A stretch of 43,488 nt of DNA from Deltaproteobacteria bacterium UBA2385 (GTDB lineage: Bacteria; Myxococcota_A; UBA796; UBA2385). Of the stretch, positions 7,470 to 13,961 are shown piece by piece (position 1 is the stretch's first letter; every line of letters begins with the position of its first letter). The stretch is taken from assembly GCA_002343455.1 (NCBI GenBank), contig DDSR01000137.1, positions 1-43,488 of the forward strand, in the 5' to 3' direction. The notes under the pieces were generated by a model. That model was not told where the DNA came from. It saw nothing but the letters and a program-made list of their open reading frames with translations, and searched no databases. The position numbers and the translations under genes are program-made.

Positions 7470-8330
7470 CTACCGGCCGCCGGCGGCGAAGGGGAGGACC
7501 CGGTGGTCGGGCACGGCGTGACCGACCGCCTCGGCGTGTTGCAGGACCTCGGCGAGCTGGTGCCCGTAGACCTCGTCGCCGATCATCGTGCGGAAGCGCA
7601 GCAGCTCGTATTCGAGCTGGGCGTGCAGGCCCTCCATCAGGCCGACGACATCGGCGCGCTGGCTGCCCGTGAGCTCCGGCCAGCGGTCGGCCACGATGCC
7701 GGCGTGCGAGGCCAGGCGCTCGATCTCGGCCTTGAGCCGGGCCCCGTCCTTGGCGACGAAGCCGGCGGCGAACTCCTGGAACTGGCTGCGCTCGGCGGTC
7801 TGCTGGCCCAGCGCCATGGTCAGATCGGCGACCTTGTTCTCGGCCTTGTTGGCCACCTCGGTCTGCTTCTCCAGCGCCTTCTTCAACTGCTCGACGGTCT
7901 TCTTCAGCTCGACGTAAGGCACGTCTCCCAGCATCTCGACGGGGACCTCGGCCATGTGGCCGTCGCCCACCATTTCCTCAAGCACCTCCTGCGGCAGGCT
8001 GGTCAGCAGCAGGGTCTTCTTCAGGCCCGCCCGCCCCAGCGGCTTGAGCAGGGCCGGGTGCTTGGCCAGGAAGTCGGCCACCCGCATGTAGTCGCGGATG
8101 GTTCGCTCGCTGAAGGGCAGGTGATCGGAACACCAGTCCCCGAAGCGCCCATGGCCCACCACCTCCTTGGTCCAGATCAAGCGCCGGCCGATCTCATAGG
8201 CGCTGTGGATGATGGTCTCGGTGTGACAGATGATCTCGGCCAGCACGACGTGCTCTTCCCAGATCCGGCCATCGCTGTAGGGTTCGAGCTGGTGGCCAAG
8301 GGCGGTGGGGTCGACGATCTCGATGCTCAT
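7470..8330 (-). CDS. DUF3102-like protein with coiled coil
   Basis: A 286-residue protein. The N-terminal half contains SAYEIGRRLIWTKEVVGHGRFGDWC and LPFSERTIRDYMRVADFLAKH (about 43-90), the pattern of DUF3102 proteins of mobile elements. This part resembles the ParB/KorB HTH style, in which a FSERTxxxYM helix reads DNA. Residues about 135-190 form a coiled coil (LKKTVEQLKKALEKQTEVANKAENK). It is encoded just before the transposase gene (4-base gap). A DNA-binding or regulatory job in early development is likely, but no function is established. Confidence 0.7.
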   Translation of the reverse strand: MSIEIVDPTALGHQLEPYSDGRIWEEHVVLAEIICHTETIIHSAYEIGRRLIWTKEVVGHGRFGDWCSDHLPFSERTIRDYMRVADFLAKHPALLKPLGRAGLKKTLLLTSLPQEVLEEMVGDGHMAEVPVEMLGDVPYVELKKTVEQLKKALEKQTEVANKAENKVADLTMALGQQTAERSQFQEFAAGFVAKDGARLKAEIERLASHAGIVADRWPELTGSQRADVVGLMEGLHAQLEYELLRFRTMIGDEVYGHQLAEVLQHAEAVGHAVPDHRVLPFAAGGR

Positions 8331-8340
8331 GGTGCGGTCC

Positions 8341-8529
8341 TCAGTAGAGGGGGTGGGGGTCAGAACGAAGATGGCGGCGGCGCTGCGCGGTGCGCTGGCG
8401 GCGGGCGATGTCGCGGCGGCGGCGGCGGCAGCGGCGGCAGAGCTGGGCGCCGGGGACGCTTGGGTCCGTGGCGAGGTCCATCCGGCAGCACAGGCAGCCG
8501 GTGGCGAGGTGGAAGGGGGCGGCGATCAT
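8341..8529 (-). CDS. Small Cys4 zinc-ribbon protein
   Basis: A 62-residue protein starting MIAAPFHLATGCLCC. It has CLCC and, 15 residues later, CRRC, a Cys4 zinc-finger arrangement, followed by a very basic tail (RRRRRDIARRQRTAQRRRHLRS). It probably binds nucleic acid. The start is fixed by a four-base ATGA overlap with the upstream membrane-peptide gene; longer in-frame starts would run through that gene. Confidence 0.6.
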   Translation of the reverse strand: MIAAPFHLATGCLCCRMDLATDPSVPGAQLCRRCRRRRRDIARRQRTAQRRRHLRSDPHPLY

Positions 8530-8669
8530 CGGCTGCACGCCAGCCCCAGCACCCAGCCGTCGACCAGCCCAGCGGCGTGCAGGCCCAGGCCCATCAGGCC
8601 GACGATGACGCACAGGCCGAGCAGGTCGGCGACCAGCGTCTCTACGCCGTAGATGGGGGGCGGCTTCAT
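8526..8669 (-). CDS. Small membrane protein
   Basis: A 47-residue protein with one or two hydrophobic helices (TLVADLLGLCVIVGLMGLGLHAAGLVDGWVLGLA). Both ends overlap neighbours as ATGA, which supports it as a real translated gene. It could be an early membrane peptide that alters the host envelope or excludes other phages. No family is recognised. Confidence 0.55.
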   Translation of the reverse strand: MKPPPIYGVETLVADLLGLCVIVGLMGLGLHAAGLVDGWVLGLACSR

Positions 8670-9022
8670 TCGCCCTCCGGCACGATCATCAGGAGCTCGC
8701 CGTTGACCCAGCCGTCCTCGATCACCTCGCGCCGGGCGCAGACCCACCGCTCGCAGATGAAGACGACGGTGGCGAGCTCGCCCACCTGCGGGCCGGGCTC
8801 CCAGAGCTGCGCCTGCCAGTAGATCCGCCGGGGCGACGGGCTGTGCGCGACCAGGTCTCGCCGCAGCCGGCGCGCCTCGTCGACGACCTTCATGGCCCGC
8901 TGCGCCAGGGCCAACGGTGCCGTCGCCACGCCCTTCGTGCACCGGCGCTGCGCCGAGAAGATCAGGTGCCCGATGTGCTGCCAGTGCAGCGCTTCGTCGA
9001 TGTCGGTCCGCTGCTCCTTCAT
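8666..9022 (-). CDS. Hypothetical early protein
   Basis: A 118-residue protein I do not recognise. The first half is helical and basic (LALAQRAMKVVDEARRLRRDLVAHS). The second half reads as beta strands (RIYWQAQLWEPGPQVGELATVVFICERWVCARREVIEDGW). Two Cys lie six residues apart, too few for a zinc site alone. It overlaps the genes on both sides by four bases. Confidence 0.6.
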   Translation of the reverse strand: MKEQRTDIDEALHWQHIGHLIFSAQRRCTKGVATAPLALAQRAMKVVDEARRLRRDLVAHSPSPRRIYWQAQLWEPGPQVGELATVVFICERWVCARREVIEDGWVNGELLMIVPEGE

Positions 9023-9333
9023 CGCTCCTCCAGGGGCTGCATCAGCCGGTTGTGGTCGTCGTGCAGGGCGCGGGCGGCCTCCACCAGGCGGCGCTGCCAG
9101 TCCAGGCCCAGGCGGGGCAGCTCGGGCCCCAGGCTCCAGACCTCGCCCTCGTCCTGGCCCACCACCCGCACCCAGCCGGCCGTGGCCAGCTCGCGCAGCA
9201 TTCGCCGGGTCGTGTCTCGGTGGACCTCGGCGGCCTCGGCGAGCTCGCGCGTGGCCATCGAGCCGTGCCGCGAGGCCAGGATCAGCAGCAGGGCCATCAC
9301 GTCGCCGGTGGCCTTGTGGTGCTCGCCCCTCAT
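9019..9333 (-). CDS. Winged helix-turn-helix regulator
   Basis: A 104-residue protein starting MRGEHHKATGDVM at 9333, overlapping the upstream stop (ATGA). Residues about 10-70 form a winged HTH (MALLLILASRHGSMATRELAEAAEVHRDTTRRMLRELATAGWVRVV) like the N-terminal domain of IclR/MarR-type regulators. A short helical tail follows with no ligand domain. It may act in early-gene control or as an architectural DNA-binding protein. Confidence 0.65.
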   Translation of the reverse strand: MRGEHHKATGDVMALLLILASRHGSMATRELAEAAEVHRDTTRRMLRELATAGWVRVVGQDEGEVWSLGPELPRLGLDWQRRLVEAARALHDDHNRLMQPLEER

Positions 9334-10013
9334 GGCGTCAGGCCACGGGCGACCCGCGCCAGGATCAGCTCGACCTTCGCGCGCCCGGCCATGGGGACCG
9401 CGTCCGGCCAGCGCCCGATGACCCTCTCCAGCGCAGCCAGGGCGGCCTGCCGCACGGCGGCGTCGGTCAGACCTTCCTGCACGCTCTGCCGCACCTGGGC
9501 GAGGTCGATGCCCGTGTGCTCGTCGGTGGGGGTGGGCGCCGCCGCGTCTTCCGCGATCCGCCGCTCGCTGGCCCAGCGCTGCATCTGCTTCGCCGCGCGC
9601 TCGTGGCGCTGCCGCTCGTAGCAGCCGCTGCACAGGTCCTTCGCCTTGACCTTGTACTTGCCGCAGCTGCTGCAGAGCCGAGACTTGCGAGGCTGGGGCG
9701 CCTCGCCACCCTCGGCCAGCAGGTCGATGGTGGGCGCGCGGGGGGGCGCCTCGATGGGGACGGTGATGCGGTCGACCTTCTTGGGCATGGGGGACTCCAG
9801 GGGTGGGGGGGACGCGAGACCAAGAAAGGGGTCGCGGGGCGACCAGGCGTTGCCGTTGGCGAGCTGGATCCCGGCGACGCCACGGGCGTCTTCCGCGCGC
9901 CAGCAGGCCAGGCAGAAGGTGTTCATCAGCAGGCAGGGGCTCTGGCCGTTCAGTCCCCGATGCCAGCGCTCCAGGCCCACCATGGTGGGGTGTCGCTCGC
10001 AGACCGGCCTCAT
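9330..10013 (-). CDS. Zinc-ribbon early protein
   Basis: A 227-residue protein. A central CSSCGKYKVKAKDLCSGC (about 113-130) is a clear Cys4 zinc ribbon, followed by a basic helix (YERQRHERAAKQMQRW). The N-terminal 75 residues contain CLACW and are less regular. MPKKVDRITVPIE at about residue 76 is an alternative start. I chose the long form because its ATG overlaps the upstream stop as ATGA, the rule in this operon. The C-terminal third is helical. Nucleic-acid binding is likely; the role is unknown. Confidence 0.55.
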   Translation of the reverse strand: MRPVCERHPTMVGLERWHRGLNGQSPCLLMNTFCLACWRAEDARGVAGIQLANGNAWSPRDPFLGLASPPPLESPMPKKVDRITVPIEAPPRAPTIDLLAEGGEAPQPRKSRLCSSCGKYKVKAKDLCSGCYERQRHERAAKQMQRWASERRIAEDAAAPTPTDEHTGIDLAQVRQSVQEGLTDAAVRQAALAALERVIGRWPDAVPMAGRAKVELILARVARGLTP

Positions 10014-10231
10014 GCCGGCCTCGGCGCGCCGGCCCGGATGGCGGCGGTGACGATGTGGCGGACCTCAGCGTCAGCCGACCGGATGGCGGTCGCCGTCCAG
10101 GGGGCCTCGACGCGGCGGGTCATGGACCCGCTGGGGCCGCGCACCTCGATGCGGACCTGCGCGTCGGCCAGGCGCACGCGCGCCCGACAGCCCGCGCCCA
10201 GGGGGATGGTCCAGCCCCGGGTGCCGCTCAT
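10010..10231 (-). CDS. Small basic early protein
   Basis: A 73-residue, beta-rich basic protein (WTIPLGAGCRARVRLADAQVRIEV). It is coupled to both neighbours by four-base overlaps. No family is recognised. It is the second gene of the early operon after the Ner-like regulator. Confidence 0.5.
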   Translation of the reverse strand: MSGTRGWTIPLGAGCRARVRLADAQVRIEVRGPSGSMTRRVEAPWTATAIRSADAEVRHIVTAAIRAGAPRPA

Positions 10232-10476
10232 GGGGCACCGGTGCTATACAGGTTGACGCTCGGGGACGCGGCGGCCCCTTCGGGCTCCTCTTCTCCCCAG
10301 ACCTGGAGGTAGGTCTTGCCAAGCGAATCGGCGATTGCCCGGCGGATCTGGGGGGAACGCCGCCGGCCAGTCACTACCTGGGAGATGGCGCTCTTCGTGA
10401 CGCCCAGGCTCTTGGCGATGTCGACCTGGGTCGTGCCTCGGCCGAGGAGGGCGATTCGGATTTCGAGGGGGGTCAT
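10228..10476 (-). CDS. Ner/Cro-like HTH regulator, first early gene
   Basis: An 82-residue XRE-type HTH protein. TTQVDIAKSLGVTKSAISQVVTGRRRSPQIRRAIADSLGK covers the five-helix domain. The start MTPLEIRI at 10476 is preferred because GGAG lies six bases upstream; an ATG at 10488 and a GTG at 10503 are alternatives, but the latter would lie inside the operator dyad. It is divergent from the repressor gene, the place of Ner in Mu or Cro in lambda. It would turn down repressor and early transcription after induction. Confidence 0.75.
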   Translation of the reverse strand: MTPLEIRIALLGRGTTQVDIAKSLGVTKSAISQVVTGRRRSPQIRRAIADSLGKTYLQVWGEEEPEGAAASPSVNLYSTGAP

Positions 10477-10499
10477 GCGTGGCTCCATGCCGATTGCGT

Positions 10500-10517
10500 A
10501 CACTGGTATAGCAGTGT
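10500..10517. promoter_or_regulatory. Operator dyad in the immunity switch (ACACTG-N6-CAGTGT)
   Basis: A perfect 6-base inverted repeat, ACACTG and CAGTGT, flanks GTATAG. It lies midway between the divergent Ner-like and repressor genes and overlaps the -10 of the leftward early promoter. It is therefore the best candidate operator for one or both HTH proteins. Confidence 0.65.
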
Positions 10518-10534
10518 CGCGCTATGTAGGGCAA
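10505..10534 (-). promoter_or_regulatory. Early promoter (leftward)
   Basis: Read on the minus strand there is TTGCCC (10534-10529), an 18-base spacer and TATACC (10510-10505), with TG one base before the -10 (extended -10). It would start the early operon about 25-30 bases before the Ner-like start codon. The operator dyad covers its -10. Confidence 0.6.
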
Positions 10535-10542
10535 GGTCCAGC

Positions 10543-11016
10543 ATGACGTCAGCGCAAAAATTGATGGCCGTTCTCAAGCGCCATCGCGTGACACAAGCTG
10601 AGCTGGCTCGCGAGGTCAGCGTTTCGCGAAGTTATATCAATGACATAGTGAAGGGCCGTCGACGCCCTAGTGATTCCGTAGTCGACTACGTGGCGCGGAC
10701 CTTCGGGGTCAACATCGGTGAGGGCGAGCCCGAGCCTGACACAGGTTCGCTAATCGCATTCCAACCGACAGCGCCCTACGGGGGTGGTTCGCAGGGACTT
10801 ACAGACACGCCCTCAGATGCCGAAGTGGTAGCTGTGCTGGCAGAGATCCGAACACGGCTGGATCTGGTGGAGGAGTTTCTTCGTGCGCCATTCCGAGCGC
10901 CGCACAACGCCAGCCTACATGAGTTGCTTGACGCAGCGCTGCCGCCGAACGCTTCGCAATCAACGCGTGATCGTGTCCAGGGCTACCTTCAGGCGATCGC
11001 GGACACGTTGAAGTAA
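10543..11016 (+). CDS. XRE-family lysogeny repressor
   Basis: A 157-residue protein with an N-terminal HTH at about 6-60 (VTQAELAREVSVSRSYINDIVKGRRRPSDSVVDYVARTFGV). A linker follows, then a helical C-terminal part (AEVVAVLAEIRTRLDLVEEFL) that may oligomerise. No S24 protease domain is visible, so induction would not be by LexA-like self-cleavage. It faces the Ner-like gene across 66 bases with a palindromic operator. It is the only gene in the correct place for the repressor that keeps the transposition operon off. Its codon use is less GC-rich than its neighbours. Confidence 0.78.
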   Translation: MTSAQKLMAVLKRHRVTQAELAREVSVSRSYINDIVKGRRRPSDSVVDYVARTFGVNIGEGEPEPDTGSLIAFQPTAPYGGGSQGLTDTPSDAEVVAVLAEIRTRLDLVEEFLRAPFRAPHNASLHELLDAALPPNASQSTRDRVQGYLQAIADTLK

Positions 11017-11053
11017 TAACAATAACTTGGCGCGTTCGTTGGCTAACGCAAAA

Positions 11054-11068
11054 CGGCACTCAGTGCCG
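11054..11068. promoter_or_regulatory. Short perfect dyad (CGGCACT-C-AGTGCCG)
   Basis: Seven-base arms with a one-base centre lie 38 bases after the repressor stop and upstream of the lipoprotein promoter-like motif. A one-base loop is too tight for a good RNA hairpin, so a DNA-binding site is more likely than a terminator. Confidence 0.45.
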
Positions 11069-11101
11069 ATTTGCCTCCAGAGGGTGTCAGTCGGAATGCG
11101 G

Positions 11102-11118
11102 CTGCTATACTGGTGTAC
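11102..11118 (+). promoter_or_regulatory. Extended -10 promoter-like motif before the lipoprotein
   Basis: CTGCTATACTGGTGTAC contains TGnTATACT, an extended -10 (TATACT at 11106-11111). Transcription would begin about 30 bases before the lipoprotein start. No good -35 is visible. The same core recurs near 10241 and 12432, so it may also be a regulator site. Confidence 0.5.
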
Positions 11119-11151
11119 CCCGTCACCCAGGCGGTGTACCCAGGAGCACGC

Positions 11152-11406
11152 ATGTACCTGATCTCTCTGCTCGCCCTCCTCGCCTGCCATGAGCCCGACC
11201 TGGCTGACACCGGCGACACCGGCGACACCGACTGCGACACCGACACCGACACCGACACCGACCCGCCCGCGCACCAGCTCCTGGCCGACGCGGCCGAGGT
11301 CCTGGCCGAGGCCATGGTCGAGCTGGGCCTCACCGCCTGGTCGGGCACCGTCGCCGACGGCCAGCTCCACCTGGTCGTCGAGCTCCGCGCTGCCACCCCG
11401 GAGTGA
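11152..11406 (+). CDS. Small lipoprotein with Asp-Thr repeat
   Basis: An 84-residue secreted lipoprotein. The start at 11152 has AGGAG six bases upstream. MYLISLLALLAC is a short signal peptide with an LLAC-type lipobox (C12). A low-complexity DTGDTGDTDCDTDTDTDT segment follows and then a globular C-terminal part (about 38-84). Lipid anchoring in the inner or outer membrane is expected. Placed after the repressor, it is likely to be expressed in the lysogen. A surface role such as exclusion is possible but unproven. Asp-Thr repeats after the lipobox are common in myxobacterial-type lipoproteins, so a host origin is plausible. Confidence 0.7.
   Translation: MYLISLLALLACHEPDLADTGDTGDTDCDTDTDTDTDPPAHQLLADAAEVLAEAMVELGLTAWSGTVADGQLHLVVELRAATPE
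11206..11263 (+). repeat. GACACC tandem repeat in the lipoprotein gene
   Basis: Imperfect hexamer repeats of GACACC/GACACCGGC encode the Asp-Thr tract. The last four units are exact. Such a tract may change length by slippage while staying in frame. Confidence 0.75.
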
Positions 11407-11471
11407 AGGGCACCCCTTCCACGCCCGCGCCGCCGTGGTGTAGAGTCCAGGCCCCACCCTGGAGATTGACC

Positions 11472-11954
11472 ATGAGCGATGAAGTGAAAGCGGACAGCGT
11501 GGATGCCCTGCGGCAGTGGCTGGGCCATCGGGAAGGCGAGGGGCGCTGGCGTTGGCCGGCGCGGCATGTCGCGGCGCAGTCCGCAAGGGCCCAAGAGCTG
11601 TTGCAGGTCTTGCACGACAACCTGGCGAAGGCTGGGGTCATCGTCTGGTTAGAGAACGACATCAGCCGCGACGTCGTGCGGCTGGGCATTCGGCTCGATC
11701 AGTTCGGCGCACCCAACACCCAGACCATGCGCACCGAGGCCGTCGTCTTCCTGGCCGTCTCGACGGCAGGAAGTGCCTTCACCGTGCAGCTGCTGGACGA
11801 GCACAGCACGCCGATGAAGCGGGCCGCCTTCGGCTGGCCGCTGCTGTGGTGCGGCGTTGACGGCACCTGGAGGGCGATGGACAAGACCATGACCGCCGAC
11901 GGGGCGCTCATGGAGGCGCTGCTGTCCGCCGTTCGCATGTGCGTGACGCGATGA
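11472..11954 (+). CDS. FxWPLxW-family cargo protein, copy 1
   Basis: A 160-residue protein; the start MSDEVKAD is preferred because GGAG lies upstream. It contains GRWRW (about 24-28) and AFGWPLLWCGVDGTWRAMD (about 117-135), then a helical end (GALMEALLSAVRM). Both motifs recur at matching places in the next two genes, which shows a tandem paralogous set. I do not recognise the family. There is no signal peptide or membrane segment. It overlaps copy 2 by four bases. Position between repressor and late genes suggests lysogenic expression. Confidence 0.65.
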   Translation: MSDEVKADSVDALRQWLGHREGEGRWRWPARHVAAQSARAQELLQVLHDNLAKAGVIVWLENDISRDVVRLGIRLDQFGAPNTQTMRTEAVVFLAVSTAGSAFTVQLLDEHSTPMKRAAFGWPLLWCGVDGTWRAMDKTMTADGALMEALLSAVRMCVTR

Positions 11955-12418
11955 GCGAGAAGGTCAGGGCGCACGAAGTTCTGCGGCGGCAGCTGGGGCT
12001 GTGGGCGGCGAGCGGGCACTGGGTGTGGTCGCGCGAGCAGGAGTCCCTGCGGATTGCCACCACCAAGAGCCTGTTCGAGACCGTGGCGATGGTCCTCGGC
12101 AAGGCCGGGGTGCTTGCTGAGGCGTCCGTGGACTACGGCAAGGGGCAGCAGGTGCTGACCATCCCGCTGGGCCAGTTCATGGCCGGCGAGCCCAGCCTTC
12201 CCAAGCTGCTCCTCACGGCGGCCCTGGGCCACCAGTGGACACCGCCGCGCTGCCACATCGACGGCAAGGAGTACAAGTTCGCCTGGCCCCTGGAGTGGAG
12301 CCCCGGCGTCGGACTCGGCGCCTGGCTCGACCCCGCCGATGCGCACGAGCCGGCGGCGCTGCTCCTCGCGGAGATCCTCCAGGTCATCAACGGCTACCTG
12401 GAGGCCTACGAAGGCTGA
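11951..12418 (+). CDS. FxWPLxW-family cargo protein, copy 2
   Basis: A 155-residue protein starting MSEKVRAHEVLRRQLGLW; the ATG overlaps the previous stop (ATGA), so the two are translationally coupled. Shared features with copy 1 are GHWVW (22-26), a central strand-rich block ending in QVLTIPLGQF, and FAWPLEWSPGVGLGAWLD (about 112-129). A helical tail follows (LLLAEILQVINGYLEAY). The sequence between motifs is very diverged from copies 1 and 3. The function is unknown; cytoplasmic location is expected. Confidence 0.65.
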   Translation: MSEKVRAHEVLRRQLGLWAASGHWVWSREQESLRIATTKSLFETVAMVLGKAGVLAEASVDYGKGQQVLTIPLGQFMAGEPSLPKLLLTAALGHQWTPPRCHIDGKEYKFAWPLEWSPGVGLGAWLDPADAHEPAALLLAEILQVINGYLEAYEG

Positions 12419-12431
12419 GGGCGTTTCGCCT

Positions 12432-12449
12432 GTGCTACACTGGTTGACG
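12432..12449 (+). promoter_or_regulatory. Extended -10 promoter-like motif before copy 3
   Basis: GTGCTACACTGGTTGAC holds TGCTACACT (TGn plus TACACT at 12436-12441). It is nearly the same as 10241-10257 (GTGCTATACAGGTTGAC). It lies 50 bases before the next gene and just after the copy 2 stop, so copy 3 may have its own promoter. Confidence 0.5.
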
Positions 12450-12498
12450 GCTGGCGAGGTGCCACGCCGACAACTGCTGGGTGCAGGCGAGGTGTTGG

Positions 12499-13101
12499 AT
12501 GGATGAGGGGATCGATCAGGCGGATGGCGACGAGCAGGGCGAGTACCCCAGCCGGGCGGACCTGCTGGTCTGCGAGTTCCTGGCGGATGGCGCAGCACGG
12601 GGGAGGTGGCTGTGGGAGAAAGAACAGCTGCGGCTGCAACTCCAAGGAGCCCACGAAGCGCTCGCAGCGGTGGCCAGGCGACTGAAGTCGCATACCGTTG
12701 AGGCGGTCTTCGAAGAAGGGCACAGCGGGGTGAGCTACTTGGCGATCACGCTTCCCAAGGGCGCGCACATCAACGGCAACGCCTATGCGAAGGTTGTTCG
12801 CTTCGATGTTGCGACCAACGGCTCGTGGACAGGCGTCGAGGTCGGTGACAACGGGCAAGGCAGGTTCTTCAACTGGCCCCTGATCTGGACACCGGTGGGT
12901 GGAGGGCGCTGGTTGTCGCCCGACCCTGACCACGACGCCGAGACCGTGCTCATGGCAGCCGTGCTGGCAGAGGTGCGGGGAGCCATCGAGGCGCGCCCGC
13001 GCCCATACCTCCTGGCTGCCGACAAGGCGATCCTGGTCGAGATCCTCGACGTGGCGCGGTCAGCGCTCGCCCTGTTGAACGCCCCGCGAAAGGAGGGCTG
13101 A
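12499..13101 (+). CDS. FxWPLxW-family cargo protein, copy 3 (C-terminally extended)
   Basis: A 200-residue protein; ATG 12499 is favoured by GAGGTG upstream, though a GTG at 12481 is possible. It shares GRWLW (about 35-39), the strand block YLAITLPKG, and FFNWPLIWTPVGGGRWLSPD (about 123-142) with the two previous genes. It adds a C-terminal helical extension of about 35 residues (AADKAILVEILDVARSALALL). An acidic N-terminal tail (DEGIDQADGDEQGEY) is also unique to this copy. No function is recognised. Confidence 0.65.
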   Translation: MDEGIDQADGDEQGEYPSRADLLVCEFLADGAARGRWLWEKEQLRLQLQGAHEALAAVARRLKSHTVEAVFEEGHSGVSYLAITLPKGAHINGNAYAKVVRFDVATNGSWTGVEVGDNGQGRFFNWPLIWTPVGGGRWLSPDPDHDAETVLMAAVLAEVRGAIEARPRPYLLAADKAILVEILDVARSALALLNAPRKEG

Positions 13102-13104
13102 GTC

Positions 13105-13956
13105 ATGGGCAAGATGATGGTTGTCGTCTACGACATCGAGTTCAGCAGCAAGGATCCGGATGCTGACCTTGAGTGGGCCTGCATGGCGGTCTTCGGGATG
13201 TGCCCCGACATCCAACTCAAGTCTGGCTCCGCCACCCACTACCGGTTCAGCGACTGGGACGAAGTTGCCGGGCATCCGGGGATGTACGTCGCAGCCCTTG
13301 ACCAGTCGTCCAAGGCTGCTGGCCTGGAGCACATCACAGACGAGGCGGGCCGCACCAGGTCTGTCAACAAGGAGGTCGGCACCAACATCGCCGTCGACCA
13401 CGCGATGCTGCTGATCGTGCCGAGCCGCAACGCGCTGATCGTGCAGTACCGGTCCAAGCTGCCCGAGACCACCGTTCAGTCGGTCGTTCGCAACGCAGCA
13501 CGGTACCACGCATCCAGGGGGAGCGACTTCAGCCTGAAGGTGACCCCCCGCGAGCAGGAGATGTCGATCGACGAGATGTTCGACCTGTTCGCATCGCTGA
13601 CCAAGGTTGCCATTCGGTTCCGACACTCGCAGAGCCCAGGCGACAGGACTGTGGATGCGGACCTTGAGGCGATGAACGCGGAGTGGGTCTCCCAGTCGAT
13701 AAGGTCAAGCAAGAAGGGACGTCTGAACAAGGACGCAGTCCGCGACCCAAGACACTCCCCTGTCGCGAAGCCCATCGCTCACGTTGATTTGAACGACAAG
13801 AATGGAGTGCTGACCCTAGAAGGACGGGACGACGCCAAGCAGCCGCTGGTGGTCCGAAGCGACAAATCGATCCAACGGAAAAAGATCGAGACAACCGACA
13901 CTGTTGAGTCGTTTGCAGAGACCATCGTGGCACAGCTGGATCGATGGCGGGTCTGA
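13105..13956 (+). CDS. Cargo protein of RexA-like size and layout
   Basis: A 283-residue soluble protein with AAGGAGG eight bases before the start. It alternates beta strands and helices: VVVYDIEFSS at the start, HAMLLIVPSRNALIVQYRSKLPETTVQSVV at about 92-125, a long charged middle, then a strand-rich part (GVLTLEGRDDAKQPLVVRSD). The end is a helix (SFAETIVAQLDRW). Length (RexA is 279 residues) and strand order recall lambda RexA, and a four-helix membrane protein lies next to it, but I see no convincing residue-level identity. An exclusion or abortive-infection role is a hypothesis only. The gene has a lower GC content than the structural genes. Confidence 0.5.
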   Translation: MGKMMVVVYDIEFSSKDPDADLEWACMAVFGMCPDIQLKSGSATHYRFSDWDEVAGHPGMYVAALDQSSKAAGLEHITDEAGRTRSVNKEVGTNIAVDHAMLLIVPSRNALIVQYRSKLPETTVQSVVRNAARYHASRGSDFSLKVTPREQEMSIDEMFDLFASLTKVAIRFRHSQSPGDRTVDADLEAMNAEWVSQSIRSSKKGRLNKDAVRDPRHSPVAKPIAHVDLNDKNGVLTLEGRDDAKQPLVVRSDKSIQRKKIETTDTVESFAETIVAQLDRWRV

Positions 13957-13961
13957 ATTCG

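Noticed and set aside
5753..7672. Open frame of 639 codons opposite the transposase
   Set aside because: It is a shadow of the DDE transposase, with no motif.
11071..11151. Longer N-terminus for the lipoprotein
   Set aside because: It would put the signal peptide inside the protein and run through the promoter-like motif; the ATG at 11152 has AGGAG in the right place.
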